Source of the DNA: Viscum album
Taxonomy: Eukaryota; Streptophyta; Magnoliopsida; Santalales; Viscaceae
Reading direction: 5' to 3'
Assembly: GCA_963277665.1 (NCBI GenBank)
Contig: OY728165.1
Location: forward strand, 1,756,308,772-1,756,372,771
Length of the DNA: 64,000 nucleotides
Positions 1 through 10,224 of this stretch are shown here, one piece after another. Position 1 is the stretch's first letter, and each line of letters begins with the position of its first letter. Position numbers and translations under genes: made by a program. A model generated the notes under the pieces. It saw nothing but the letters and a program-made list of their open reading frames with translations. It was not told the origin of the DNA and did not search any database.

Positions 1-136
1 TTCAATTTTCCCACCTTGTTTTATTCCATTGAAAAATACTCACTATAACCTAAATTCTATGAGAAACATCTTTTATGACATGATACTTTGGTATTATGTG
101 CTTCATAAATGTATGTGTCGATTAATATTTTTTTAC
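1..136. other. AT-rich flank left of the inversion junction
   Basis: No coding or repeat signature is visible. Homology to the gypsy LTR family begins abruptly at about 137. If the proposed inversion is real, this stretch was originally joined to the reverse complement of the sequence ending at 42605. The short ORF starting here is not convincing because it runs across the junction into LTR sequence. Confidence 0.5.
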
Positions 137-1137
137 ATTAGCCCAGTGGACGGAGTTCCCGGTTTTTCGGTAGACCCATGGCGAACGAAGCACCTGGTTG
201 AAAGAAGTCTCATGGTAAATAAAAGGAGGAGTACCTATGTATGCCATTAGGGGGAGAACTTCTATGTTGGGGTGGCAGACCCATGGAAGGGAGCGCTACT
301 GTGTTGGGGAAACATACCCGCGATACTCGATAGGAGAAGTACTCCAGTAGTCTAAAGTTAGTGATTAGCTCCTTAGAGTCGCGATAGGGCCACTGTACCC
401 GAGGGAGGAGGAGTTCCCCAATATTTGGGGTTTCGATAATGAAAATCTTGTTTTGAGACGAGTCAATGGCCTTTTTATTTTCCTTATAATTGAGATGGGT
501 TACACGATAACTTAGGTATATGTATGGGCATAAACCTAAGTACAAGTTATTTATTGAGATCTTTCTTTGTGGTTTATATTTGTTTTATTTAAAGATACCT
601 TGAGGTTCTCGGGGTCCCTACTGAGTATCATAATACTCACCCATGCACGGGCTCTGCCCGCACCTCGTTGTGTTGGATCCAAAAGATAGACAACGCTGAC
701 CGAGGAAGAGTGTATGAGGACTGGACGATACCCGGATGTGGACACTCGGTGTGACAGCACACGGAGCGGTCCGATAGATGGATACTGGTGAGGAGGACAT
801 TTGTACCTACCATTTAGTTATGAACTATGAGGATGATCCATGAGCTACTTCCCCATTTAGCTGTTTGTCTTTTTAGTTGTAATTTCTTTCAGTTGTAGTT
901 GTACCTTTCTGTTGGCTTTGTATTTCCAGCCCCTTGTACTTTTAGCACACTTTTTTTACTACTTTACTTAGTGATTTATTCCTCTTGTACTCTTTTTGTC
1001 TGTGTTTAATTTCTATAAATGCAATACATTCCCAGTTTTTAGGGAGTTACGCCTTTGTTGCTAGTCGCATGCCCCTAGCCTATGGAAGGAGGGCTTGTGT
1101 TAGTCACGATACGGGCCCCAGGGGATGGGTCGTGACA
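137..1137 (+). mobile_element. Displaced 3'-terminal part of the gypsy-2 LTR
   Basis: This segment matches, in order, the last ~1 kb of the minus-strand LTR at 47098-48100: ATTAGCCCA at the left edge, the repeated GGCAGACCCATGG-like blocks, the CTCGTTGTGTTGGAT block near 664, the T-rich part with CCCCTTGTACTTTTAG, and the GGGAGTTACGCCTTTG block near 1041. It ends in TGACA at 1133-1137, the terminal motif of the gypsy-1 LTRs. No primer site follows, so it is a 3' LTR end. It begins at the LTR position where the truncated LTR at 42606-44850 stops (2 bp apart), so it is read as the missing piece of that LTR. ORFs here are chance. Confidence 0.85.
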
Positions 1138-1142
1138 TGTTA
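1138..1142 (+). repeat. Probable target-site duplication of gypsy element 2 (right copy)
   Basis: TGTTA directly follows the LTR end. The five bases upstream of the gypsy-2 5' LTR (50311-50315 read on the minus strand) are TATTA, a 4/5 match. The uninterrupted copy in LTR-B reads AATATTATAAA at about 18711. One substitution would reconcile them. Confidence 0.5.
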
Positions 1143-1262
1143 TATTGTATCTAATCTTCCAGAACATATACTATTAAAAGGTTTAATATTTTAAAAAATT
1201 AGGTGTATTGTTTCTGTTTCATTTTATAAAAAAATAACACAGTATATATAAGATCTGAACCC
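1138..1262 (+). mobile_element. Terminal piece of AT-rich LTR-A
   Basis: This stretch aligns with 18721-18845, the end of LTR-B: an ATTAAAAGGT block, a TATTGTTTC block, then a GAACC end followed by a GGTATCA-like sequence. It is the expected continuation of LTR-A (50311-53727, minus strand) after the gypsy-2 insertion, but it lies 49 kb away and on the other strand. Adding it gives LTR-A about 3.54 kb, in line with LTR-B at about 3.56 kb. Confidence 0.75.
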
Positions 1263-1446
1263 TGGTCTCAGGTTCAAGTGTTTATGTGTATTAGATGAGT
1301 AGTATAGAAAACTATGGAGATTATATTTTCTTGAGAGTAGATGTTTATCGGTCCTATTGTTTCATAAATCTAAAGATGGAAATTATGACATATTTTTATT
1401 CTAATGAAATGAATTTTCAAGACCCAATTTTGATTTGGGGGAATAA
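1263..1446 (+). other. Remnant internal region between LTR-A and LTR-B
   Basis: These 184 bases separate the end of LTR-A from the start of LTR-B. The left edge, TGGTCTCAGGTTC, resembles a primer-binding site (initiator tRNA-Met sites begin TGGTATCA). The right edge, TTGGGGGAATAA at about 1435-1446, is a purine-rich tract just before LTR-B, as expected for a polypurine tract. The rest is AT-rich with partial similarity to the sequence after LTR-B (18846 on). It looks like a provirus whose interior has been lost. Confidence 0.5.
1435..1446 (+). other. Polypurine-tract-like sequence before LTR-B
   Basis: A run of purines with five Gs lies immediately upstream of the LTR-B start, the position where plus-strand priming would occur if LTR-B served as a 3' LTR. 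Confidence 0.4.
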
Positions 1447-1735
1447 AGTAACATCATAGGATTCTAATGTTTTATTATATATATATGATATAATAAATTT
1501 ATCGATAATTAAAATCAAGTAATGATATTTTATTCCTTAACCAAAAACAATTGAAATTGAGTGTTTTAATTATTAAATATAACTACGTTTACTTCGTATT
1601 TATAGTTTGAAAATTTAATTTTAATTTAATAATATAAAAACACATATTGTTCATTCAAATTATTTTATTCAATGGAAAATATATATTTCCATATTTATAT
1701 ATGTATTTGGTTATTTAATAAAAAAAATAAAATAA
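1447..1735 (+). mobile_element. AT-rich LTR-B, first part
   Basis: It begins AGTAACATCATAGG, matching the LTR-A start TGTAACATCCCATG (minus strand from 53727) with the initial T mutated. Homology continues through a TTCAATGGAA block to 1735, where gypsy element 1 is inserted. The LTR resumes at 15573. In LTR-A the corresponding stretch (about 53440-53465) is uninterrupted and acts as the empty site. Confidence 0.75.
1731..1735 (+). repeat. Target-site duplication of gypsy element 1 (left)
   Basis: AATAA precedes the 5' LTR, and the same five bases follow the 3' LTR at 15568-15572. Five bases is the usual Ty3/gypsy duplication length. The uninterrupted LTR-A copy supports this as the insertion point. 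Confidence 0.8.
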
Positions 1736-2087
1736 TGTAAAGACCCCGAATTTCCATGTAAATTTCTTTTTTAAACAAATGGGAATTTTAAAAGTCCGGG
1801 AAAACTGACGGCGCGTGATTCCGATGCCCGGATTGTCCGGAATGAATCTCTGAACTTTTTTTCGGTACGTTCAGTAACTGTATGAGCATGTTTTTATAAC
1901 GTTTGAACCAGTGCTCAGAATTGAAATCTAAGGGCACTATTGAACTCATAGTGTCAATAATTTCTTAAGAAGACATTTACCTTGTCGACAGTGGGTTGAG
2001 AGTGAAAGATATTATTTTGAAATTCTGGTGAATATAAATAAATTTGTGTATATTTATTTTTAATTTGTTTGTTATAAACTCCATGAG

Positions 2088-2215
2088 GAGGTTAGAAGTG
2101 GGGACCACCATACCTTAACCTCCCATGAGAGGTTATGGTGGTGGAGACCATGAAACCGTAACCTCTCCTCATAGGTTATTGTGGTGGGGACCACCTGACC
2201 CTTATTAATGGGGGT
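2088..2215 (+). repeat. Short tandem/inverted repeats in the gypsy LTR
   Basis: About three imperfect ~45-bp units carry GGTTATGGTGGTGG-like and GGGGACCACC-like blocks. The segment TAACCTCCCATGAGAGGTTA can fold back on itself (TAACCTC pairs with GAGGTTA). The same arrangement occurs at about 12615-12735 in the 3' LTR and, in degraded form, in gypsy element 2. Confidence 0.6.
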
Positions 2216-2425
2216 AGAGGAAACCTCTCACCCCCCCACATTAATATGGAGAAGACTCTTGAGCATCCTCCATGTTAATGATGCCATCACACCTTATTAT
2301 TTGTCCCATAATAATTAATTGGCTAATCCCATTTTTTAAATTATGTAAAAGCGTCGTTGGAATTTTGGAAGGTTCCTAATAAATAAACCATCATAAATTC
2401 CCCCGATTGTTACCTACCTCCCTCC

Positions 2426-2442
2426 TATACTAAATATATGGA
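2426..2442 (+). promoter_or_regulatory. Possible LTR TATA box
   Basis: TACTAAATATATGG lies ~100 bases before the 18-bp repeats. The minus-strand LTR has AAATATAAGAG at the comparable place (about 44149, minus strand), just upstream of its own GAAGAAC repeats. The comparable position in two LTR subfamilies makes a promoter role reasonable but unproven. Confidence 0.35.
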
Positions 2443-2535
2443 GATTTGGAGAAGTATTTTGGATGACTTAACAATGAGATAAAGTGTGGGTAAAGTGACG
2501 TGATTCCCAACACTTGGAGGATTACGCTCTCCCAT

Positions 2536-2580
2536 GAAGAACGCTTCCACCTCGAAGAACGCTTCCTCCACGAAGAAAGT
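2536..2580 (+). repeat. 18-bp tandem repeat in gypsy 5' LTR
   Basis: Units start at 2536, 2554 and 2572, each beginning GAAGAAC or GAAGAAA and usually containing GCTTCC. Four units at the same spacing lie in the 3' LTR (13070, 13088, 13106, 13123). Confidence 0.75.
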
Positions 2581-3129
2581 TGATGACTTTAACCTTCTTC
2601 ATCGGAACATCCTTTGATGTAGGACGTGTTCATCTAAAATGAATCAACGTCCCCCTTCTCATGCCAACATCAACCAACATTGAACAAGGTGCAGTTTTTA
2701 ATTATTTATGATTTTATTCCCTTGATTATTTCCTTCTAAAAATAATCAACACTGATCAAATGATTATCATGTTGATCTATGGATGTTTTCCTTGCGGGTT
2801 GGGAACAAATTTTTGCGGAATGTTCTAGGGGTTTATTTAATATTTGATTAACACTTCAAATTTTCTCCCCTCTTTTTCCATTGTGGTGTTGGGAATTGAA
2901 ATTAATGAGGGATTATGAGAATTTATGTTTTAAAATATCTTCCATTCTAATTCACTATTTATGTTCATGATGAACTACATGCTACCTCTCTAAACATATA
3001 GGGTGAAGGCCAAATTAACAAGGCCCGGACCCCCTGCCATTCTTCTTTGTTGTGTTTTTTGAAACGAATGAAGACAACAACAGTGTAAAAGGCGATGAAT
3101 TCAATGGCCACGCCACCAGCGACCTCCAT

Positions 3130-3660
3130 ATCCCACATTGCCCACACGGAACTCTAGAACCCCGACCGAACTGGCTCCACCACACCGGGCCGAACCACGC
3201 TACCCGCCTGTTGTGACACCCACCGACAGTGCCGCCTATCATCTTGCTCCTCCAGCCGGCCTCCCAAGCTTCCCCAGCGGTGCCCGCCAGTTGGCCATTG
3301 GAGCCTCCCTGGCCGCACATGCCTGTCGGCCTCTCACAGTGCCCCAACCGAACCATCATGCACGCTCGCAGCGCCCCGGCATATCAAGCCCCTCTCCCTA
3401 GGCTGATATGCCTTCGCGGTTCCCTCTGGGATGAACCGCCCACGCAACCCCCTCTGGGCCGAACCACACTTGTGCCTACCCGTGGCATTTCCGCACCCTC
3501 TCGGCCCTCTACAGCCCTCCCGACCTGCTAGGATGGGACCATAAGGTTGGTCCAATCCCAACGGGGTGTCCCACACAATGGGCCAGGCTAGACCCTACAT
3601 GTCAGGTCAGGTCGACTCGAACTAGTTCGGATCAGATTGGGTTGGACCGGACCCGGTCCC
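3130..3660 (+). other. GC-rich block inside gypsy 5' LTR
   Basis: A sharp compositional shift to C-rich sequence with CpGs, followed at about 3598-3660 by GGTCAGGTCGACTCGAAC-like repeats with mirror and inverted symmetry around GGTC/GACC. Equivalent blocks occur at 13640-14140 and, on the minus strand, at 43140-43720 and 48640-49100. Long ORFs here on both strands reflect low stop frequency in GC-rich DNA and lack family similarity that I recognise. Confidence 0.7.
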
Positions 3661-5103
3661 ACTATGACCATTTAATTTCATTTGGCCATATCTATGGCAC
3701 CAGACGTCCATTTTGACGAAATTTCAGTGGAAATGGTAATCTTGGATCATGACAGACCCTTTGGGTATACCCCACTGGAGTTTTTAGTGGAGTTGAGATA
3801 CGGTTGGGTTTGATTGTGCCCAAATCCAACTGGGACCCCGGGACTAAAATACTAATAATTCACTGACTGGGCATCCAATTGACATTTCATATTTTGCATT
3901 GAGACCCCTATGATGTGGCGGACCTTTGAGATTATTCTTTGTAGGACTTAATGATAGTTGTTGTATCGACTAGTAGCTTGTGGAGAAGATCCTCCCAAAG
4001 ATGACCGAGTGTAGTGCAGAAACCTAGCAGATGGATGAGACCTGGCGATTGTAGACCGTTTAACTTAGTGTGACTCTTCTAGACCATTGGGGAGAACCTT
4101 GCTGTCGTGGCACACCCATGGTGGAGAAGAGTTCTTGGTGATGCGTTAGACCCATAGTGGAGAAGCGCACTTGGTGATGTGGCAGACCCACAATACCAGA
4201 TAAGAGGAATACCTCAGCATGATACGAGGGAGAGCGTGCTTGGTGACGCGACAGACCCATAGTGGGGAGCACCTCTGTGTGACATGGTAGACCCATGGTA
4301 CATGACAGGAAAAGTACCTCAGCAGTCCATGGCTAGTGGGAAGCGCGCTTGGTGTCGTGGTAGGACAACTATACTCGATTGAGTAGGAGTTCTCCCGCAT
4401 CTAAGGTCTTGACACTGTGAACAAAATTTCGGTTGAGCTGAGTTAGTTTTTCTATGTTTTCCTAATCATTGAGATGGATAACTTGATAACATAGGTATCT
4501 GTATGGGAATATATCTATGTATGGTTATCTATTGATTTATTTCTTTGTGGTTTATCTTTGGTGTATTTTGTGAGACCTTTAGGGTCTCGGGGACCCTTTT
4601 AAGTATCTTTATACTCACCCCTGCATAGGCTATGACCACACCTTTTTGTGTTGGTTTCAGAGAAAAGACAACGCTGACTGAAGTTGAGTGTACCAGGATT
4701 GGACTGTTCCTGGAGGTGGTCGATAGGTACGTGGATGAGATGGACAGACGCAGAGTTCTAAGAAGTCTATGTGTACCTACCCTTCATGTAGGAATCCCGA
4801 AGGATGACCAAGTAGTTGATTTTAATTATAATTATTCAGTTGTGTTGTTTGCAGTTGTACTTATACATTTAATGTGGAGCTTGTATTCCGTCCCATTTTA
4901 CTTTCAACACAATTTTTTTGTACGGTTTACTTGGTGTTTCTTCTAGCTGTGTGTTTGCTTGTGTGTGTGTTTACAGGTTATAATGGGAATACCTTCCCAT
5001 TTTTAGGGAATTGCGCCTTTGGTGCTAGTCACCTTCCCCTGGAATATGGATGGCGGGCTTCGGGTAGTTAGGGAACGGGCCCTGAGGGACGGGTTGTGAA
5101 AAT

Positions 5104-5117
5104 TGGTATTAGAGGAG
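5104..5117 (+). other. Primer-binding site of gypsy element 1, copy 1
   Basis: TGGTATTAGAGGAG lies two bases after the 5' LTR. It differs by one transition in the conserved part from TGGTATCAGAG, the complement of the plant initiator tRNA-Met 3' end that primes many plant LTR elements. Confidence 0.8.
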
Positions 5118-5382
5118 TCTGTTCCACTACAGAACATTGAACTCTGATCTTTCCTGTGAAGAAATAGTGTTAAGTGTAGTGACTATGGTTTTCAGTTCAT
5201 GAATTCTTGTGTTAGTGTGGTGACGGATGTATCCATACACCATGACCCCGAATTCTGATATCCGACTCAGTGTACGAAAACACTGATTGCATGTTTGTTA
5301 TCAAATTTTTTTTAAGTCATCACAACCAAGTCAGTCCACCAGGTATAACTTTTTAACTATAGTTCACCAGTGTCTTTTCAGG

Positions 5383-6450
5383 ATGTCTACACGTAGACAT
5401 ATTGCTAGAGTTCTGAGATTCGTACACATAGATAGCCCACCGAGAGACGATTCCTCAGTGCAGTTCCATTATCCAGCAGAGGAACTAATGGTACCACTCC
5501 CCATTGGGCCACCGATTCCACCAAACCCAATAGGAAACGGTACACACCTCTTGAGTGGGTTGCATGAGATCTAGCGCTAGAGGCCACCCAAGGTTAGGGG
5601 AGAGATGGACACACATGCAACTATGGATTGGCTGGAGTATGTGGTGAGAGTGTTTCGACTCATATGGACACCGACTAACCTTATGGTGATTCTTGCTACC
5701 GTCCTTCTACAGGCAGCAGCAGGCTGATGGTGGAGCATGATGCTCTAGGTCCACGATGAGATGACGATGCTAAGGGAAGACATCAGGATCCTGTTTCAGG
5801 AAGAATTTTTTCCAACGTCTCTCCATGCAGTGTGTATATAGGTTCTACTTCATCTGAATAAAGGTAACATGACAGTAGCTCTGTACTCAGCGATCTTTAC
5901 TGACCTTTCACACTACACCACATATATGGTGAAGAACCCATTCTTTAGGACCCGTAACATTGAGCAGGGGCTCAAGCGGGAGATCAGGGCTTCAGTGATC
6001 TCACTCAGCATCCCGACGTAGGCAGGGGTGTTAGAGAGAGCCCTCATGCTGTAGAGTTTCCTTGCTGAGAGGTCACCAGTAGGGATACCCACTACCAGTC
6101 ATCACATAGCGATGTCTTCTACATATGGAAGAAAATAGATGTTTCAAAGGTCCATGAGTACAAGACATACAGGTGGATGACCGTAGGATTCATGGTTGAT
6201 TGTGTTGGGCACTCAAGGCGGAGGCATACATGCCAAAACAAGGTAGTGTTACTCATGTGGCGGGCAGGGTCACATGGCTTGTGATTGTCTGACCCGTCGT
6301 ACGGATGGTCAGAATATTGTCTAGGGACCACCTAGGGAGAGATAGATGTTCGATTGAGGAGGTTCGTAGGCTGGATGCGGATGTGGCAAAGGAGCAGGCT
6401 GTGAAGCAGGTGGTGGGAGACGTTTCGAGTTGTTACCACCACCACCAAAA
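5383..6450 (+). pseudogene. gag pseudogene, copy 1 (gypsy element 1)
   Basis: Capsid/nucleocapsid polyprotein remnant. The chosen ATG follows TTTTCAG and starts MSTRRHIARVLRF; the same start is kept in copy 2 (8072) and in the gypsy-2 gag (ATG complement at 46807-46809, MSSPSK). The frame meets TAG at 5572-5574, after 63 residues. Further on, 6247-6288 encodes CYSCGGQGHMACDC, a canonical CX2CX4HX4C zinc knuckle that binds element RNA. Stops and frame changes between these points make it non-functional. The shorter shadow ORF that starts upstream at 5287 uses a start inside the leader and is not preferred. Confidence 0.82.
6247..6288 (+). other. Gag CCHC zinc knuckle, copy 1
   Basis: The pattern C-YS-C-GGQG-H-MACD-C is intact, the best preserved part of this gag. 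Confidence 0.85.
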
Positions 6451-6530
6451 ATAGGTCAAACCCGACTATAGGGAGTAGGTGGACATGGGATTTCTCAGCT
6501 CTAGGTAGCTGAGGCCAATGATCATGTCAC

Positions 6531-7178
6531 TCTAGAGATGATACGAAGTACCATCTATGTCTGTTCCACATTAGCTGCAGTTTTTATAGACATAGGTGCG
6601 AGTCATTCTTTTATTTCCACTGCCCTCATTCGGAGCTCAGAGACTCTGATGGAGCGGTTGGCTCGATGCTTATGGCTAGAGATTCATACGGTAGTATATT
6701 TGATGATTACACACTAGTAACAGTAGATTGAGATTACTATAGGAGGCGAGAGGTTCGGTCGGGATCTCCTAGTAGAGGCGTCGAGTCCTTACGATGAAAT
6801 CTCGTCTATGGACTAATTATCTACAGTCTATGCACAGATTCACTGCATTAGGCACATATTGTGGTGTGTCTGCATGGATAGGAATAGGATTAACTTCACC
6901 AGCAAGAAGAGAGACTTTACAGCATAGGATGGACTTACCTAGGGGAGGGTGCAGCGGATTACTCATCAGTTGGCTAGCCTTACCTCAGAAATGTTGATTT
7001 GGAGAGTCTGAGCTATCCGGAAGTGGTGGACCAGTAGACATATGTTTTCCTGATGACGTCCAAGATTTACATCTTCATAGATAGTTGGACTTTTACATTT
7101 ACTTGTACCATGATATGACACTGATATATACTCCATCGTATCGAATAGCTTTTATGATGCTTCGCGAGCTATGAATAC
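6531..7178 (+). pseudogene. Protease and start of RT, copy 1 (gypsy element 1)
   Basis: Retroviral-type aspartic protease remnant. The active-site region reads FIDIGASHSFIS at about 6580-6615 (family consensus D-T/S-G-A-SHSFIS; here T is I). Downstream is the linker to RT. The block ends in the RT N-terminus, cut at the duplication join near 7180. Several in-frame stops are present, including TAG in the linker. The 67-residue ORF at 6794-6997 is a frame fragment of this region. Confidence 0.75.
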
Positions 7179-7180
7179 AA

Positions 7181-7791
7181 CGAGGTATATGTATGGGCAT
7201 ACACCTATGTATGGTTATCTATTGATTTATTTATTTGTGGTTTATCTTTTCTGTATTTTGTGAGACCATTTGGGTCTCGGGTCCCCTTTTAAGTATCTTT
7301 ATACTCACCCCTGTAGAGGATATGACCACACCATGTTGTGTTGGTTGCAGAGAAAGGACAACGCTGACTGAGGCTGAGAGTACCAGGACTGGATAGTTCC
7401 TGGAGGTGGACCATACATACGTGGAGGAGATGGACGGACGCAGAGTTCTATGAAGTCTATGTGTACATACCCTTCATGTAGGAATCCCGGAGGATGACCA
7501 AGTAGTTGATTTTCATTATAATTATTCAGTTTTGTTGTTTTCAGTTGTACTTATACATTTAATGTGGGGCTTGTATTCGGTCCCATTTTACATTCAACAC
7601 AATTTTTTTGTACGTTTTACTTGGTGTTTCGTGCAGCTGTGTGTTTTCTTGTGTGTGTTTTTACAGGTTATAATGGGAATGCCTTCCCAGTTTTAGGGAA
7701 TTGCGCCTTTGGTGCTAGTCGCCTTCCCATGGAATATGAATGGCGGGCTTGGGGTTGTCAGGGAACGGGCCTCGAGGGACGGGTTGTGACA
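7181..7791 (+). mobile_element. Duplicated LTR 3' end inside gypsy element 1
   Basis: Matches 4491-5101, ending TGACA at 7787-7791 with the canonical CA kept (copy 1 has AA). It is not a real terminus. The 88-residue ORF at 7564-7830 lies in this LTR sequence and is chance. Confidence 0.88.
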
Positions 7792-7793
7792 AT

Positions 7794-7807
7794 TGGTATA
7801 AGAGGAG
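7794..7807 (+). other. Primer-binding site, copy 2
   Basis: TGGTATAAGAGGAG, two bases after the duplicated LTR end. It carries a different change from copy 1 at the same position (A instead of T for the expected C). Confidence 0.75.
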
Positions 7808-8071
7808 TTGGTTTCAAAAGAGAACATTGAACTCCGATCATTCCTATGAAGAAATAGTGTTAAGTGTAGTGACTGTGATTTTCAGTTCAGGAAGTCCCAT
7901 GTTGGTGCGGTGACTGATGTATCCATAAACCCGGACCCCGACATCTGATATCTAACTCATTGCATGAAAAAACTGATTGAATGTCTATTATCAAATGTTT
8001 CTAAGTCATCTCAACCAATTCAGTTCACCAGGTATAAATTTTTAACTATAGTTCACCGGTTTCTTTTCAGG

Positions 8072-8800
8072 ATGTCTACACGTAGACATCTTGCTATAGT
8101 TCTGATATTCATACACATAGATATCCCACCGAGAGATGATTCCTCAGTGCAGTTCCATTTTCCAGAGGAGAAACTAATGGTACCACTCCCCATTGGGCCA
8201 CTGATTCCACTAGACCCAGCAGCAGACGATGCACACCTCTTGAGTGGGTTTCACGAGATCTAGCGCCAGAGGCCACCTAGGTTTAGGGGAGAGATGGACC
8301 CACAGGCAACCTAGGATTGGCTTTTGTCTGTGGTGAGATTATTTCAACTCATAGGGACACCGAACGACCTTATGGTGATTCTTCCTACCGGCCTTCTACA
8401 GGAAGCAGCATGCTGGTGGTGGATCAAGATGCTCTAGGTCCACGATGAGATGATGATTCTATGGGAAGATAGATGTCGCAAAGGTCCATGTGTACAATAC
8501 ATATCGGTGGACGATCGTAGGATTCATGGTTGTTTGTGTTGGTCACTCAAGGTAGAGACACACATGCCAATAACAGGCAGTGTTACTCATGTGGCGGGCA
8601 GGGTCACAAGGCTTGGGATTGTCTGACCCATCATACGGATGGTCAGAAGATTTTCGAGGGACCACCTAGGGAGAGATTGATTTTTGATTGAGGTGGTTCA
8701 TATGTAGGAGGCGGATGTGGCAGAGGAGCAGGCTGTGCAGCAGGTCGTGGGTGACATTTCGAGTTGTTACCACCACCACGACAAATAGGTCAACCCCGAC
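8072..8800 (+). pseudogene. gag pseudogene, copy 2 (gypsy element 1)
   Basis: It starts MSTRRHLAIVLIF and stops at TAG 8261-8263, the same place as copy 1. A 352-base deletion relative to copy 1 removes the central gag region at about 8468. The CCHC zinc knuckle is kept at 8581-8622 (CYSCGGQGHKAWDC; intact spacing). The sequence then runs into protease. Confidence 0.8.
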
Positions 8801-8869
8801 TGTAGGGAGTAGGTGGATAGGGGATTTCTCAGCCCCAAGAAGCTGAGTCCTACGATCATAGCACTCTTG

Positions 8870-9420
8870 AGATTATACGAGGTACCATCTATGTCTGTTC
8901 CACATTAGCTACAGTTTTTATAGATAGGTACGCGTCATTATTTTATCGGCACTGCCCTCGTTCGGAGCTCAAGGATTCTGACGGAGCCATTGGCTCGATC
9001 CTTATGGCTAGAGATTCATACGGGAGAAGATTCGACGATTACACACTAGTGATGGTAGAGTTAGATTAATATAGTAGGCGAGATGATCGGTAGGGATCTC
9101 CTAGTAGAGGCGTCGAGTCCTTACGATGTCATCTCGGCTATGGACTAGTTATCTACAGTCTATGCACAGATTCTCTACATTAGGCACATAGTGCGGTGTG
9201 TCTACACGGATGGGACCAGGTTTACCTTCACCAGTAAGAAGGGATCCTTTACAGTGTAGGATGGACTTACCCAGGGGAGGGTGTAGCCGATTACTCATCA
9301 TTTGTCTAGCCTTACCTCAGAACTATTGATTTGGAGAGTCTGAGCTATCCTGTAGTGGTGGACCAGTACACATATGTTTTCATGATGATGTCCAAGATTT
9401 ACATCCTCATTGATATTTTT
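8870..9420 (+). pseudogene. Protease, copy 2 (gypsy element 1)
   Basis: Matches the copy 1 protease. Near 8911-8955 the active-site segment has lost bases relative to copy 1 (TTTATAGATAGGTACG against TTTATAGACATAGGTGCG), which disrupts the D-T/S-G triad. It continues through the linker (VVVDQYTYVF at about 9354) towards RT. Confidence 0.72.
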
Positions 9421-9449
9421 TACTTTTACATTTACTTGTAGCATGATAT

Positions 9450-10010
9450 GACACTGATATCTACTCCATTATTTAGAATATCTCCTATAAAGCTTCATGA
9501 ACTGCGAGTACAACTAGGGGACTTGCAATGGAAGGAAATAATCTGGCCTAGTGTTTCTCCCTAGGGATCTACGATTCTATTCGCCATGAATGTGGATGAG
9601 AGCTTGAGGTTTCATGTTGACTATCGGCACCGAATCTTGGTTATAGTGAAGAACATGTACCTACTCCTGAGGATTGATGAACTCTTTTATTAGATGATAG
9701 GAAAATTGTGGTTCTCGATGATAGAAATCTGATTAGACTATAACCATCTCAGAGTTCGAGACTAGGATGTGTAAAAGAAGGATTTCAGTTGTCGGTACGG
9801 CCAGTACGAGTTCTTTGTTATGACATTTGGAAAAACCAATGCTCCAACAGTGTTCTTGGGACTCATGAATAGTGTATTATAGCCATATTTTGATTTCTTC
9901 ATATTAGTCATCATAGATGACATTTTGCTCAACTCTACTACTTAGGAGGAGCATGCCTATTTTTTGAAGGTTGTACTAGACATACTATGAGAGAAAACTC
10001 ATTAAGGTAA
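9450..10010 (+). pseudogene. Reverse transcriptase (gypsy element 1)
   Basis: RNA-dependent DNA polymerase remnant. Recognisable blocks are ISPIKLHELRVQL (about 9480-9515), SLRFHVDYRH (about 9602-9630; consensus LRxCxDYR), VKNMYLLLRIDELF (about 9645-9688), [14 protein letters not shown] (about 9790-9830) and the catalytic-loop segment VIIDDIL (about 9906-9928; family usual V/YIDDIL). Both catalytic aspartates are visible. Interruptions include stops at about 9560, 9691 and 9880. This is the only RT copy, because the tandem duplication ends just inside it. Confidence 0.85.
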
Positions 10011-10019
10011 GCTCTCGAA

Positions 10020-10224
10020 GTGCCAGTTTTGGATCCGAGAGGACCACTTTCTAGTAAATTTCATCTCAGTGGATGGAATTGCAGTGGATCCAACAATGAT
10101 TCATGCGGTATTTTCTTTGGATCCACCCTGGTGTGTGACAGAGGTACAAAGTTTCTTGTGTTTGGCAAGTTATTACCAGTGGTTTGTGATAGTCTTCTCC
10201 AAAGTTGATGAAACACTATAATCC
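10020..10224 (+). other. RT/RNase H connection, rearranged
   Basis: Between the RT catalytic loop and RNase H the expected thumb/connection sequence is hard to follow. The segment at 10020-10208 is open in one frame (62 residues) but the reading does not match the pol consensus, apart from a CEFWLTEVVFLGH-like spacing expected here. It is most likely pol that has diverged by frameshifts. Confidence 0.4.

Larger units (their letters stand above)
1736..5101 (+). mobile_element. 5' LTR of gypsy element 1
   Basis: It starts TGTAAAGACCCCG and ends TGAAA (TGACA in the other copies), 3,366 bases. It matches 12269-15567 throughout. Internal parts are: an AT-rich start, GGTTATGGTGGTGG repeats near 2100-2210, a TATA-like sequence near 2431 followed by 18-bp repeats, a GC-rich block at about 3130-3660, GGCAGACCCATGG-type repeats at about 4090-4370, and a T-rich end with (TG)n. 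ORFs within it, including those in the GC-rich block, are not considered genes. Confidence 0.9.
4491..7180 (+). repeat. Tandem duplication within gypsy element 1, copy 1
   Basis: This block contains the last ~610 bases of the LTR, the primer site, gag, protease and the first RT residues. It is repeated directly afterwards (7181-9516). The join near 7180 links the RT start (TACAAC) to an internal LTR position (AGGTATNTGTATGGG, as at 4493). The flanking bases share only short matches (AAC, AGG), so the duplication is not explained by long homology at its ends. Confidence 0.88.
7181..9516 (+). repeat. Tandem duplication within gypsy element 1, copy 2
   Basis: Copy 2 repeats the LTR end, primer site, gag and protease, then continues uninterrupted into RT, so it is the copy joined to the rest of pol. 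It lacks 352 bases of gag present in copy 1: GGGAAGA at 8463-8469 fuses the two GGAAGA sites found in copy 1 at 5775-5780 and 6127-6132. Confidence 0.88.

Noticed and set aside
29..250. 73-residue ORF at the left edge
   Set aside because: It crosses the inversion junction at 136/137 and enters LTR sequence, so it cannot be an ancestral gene.
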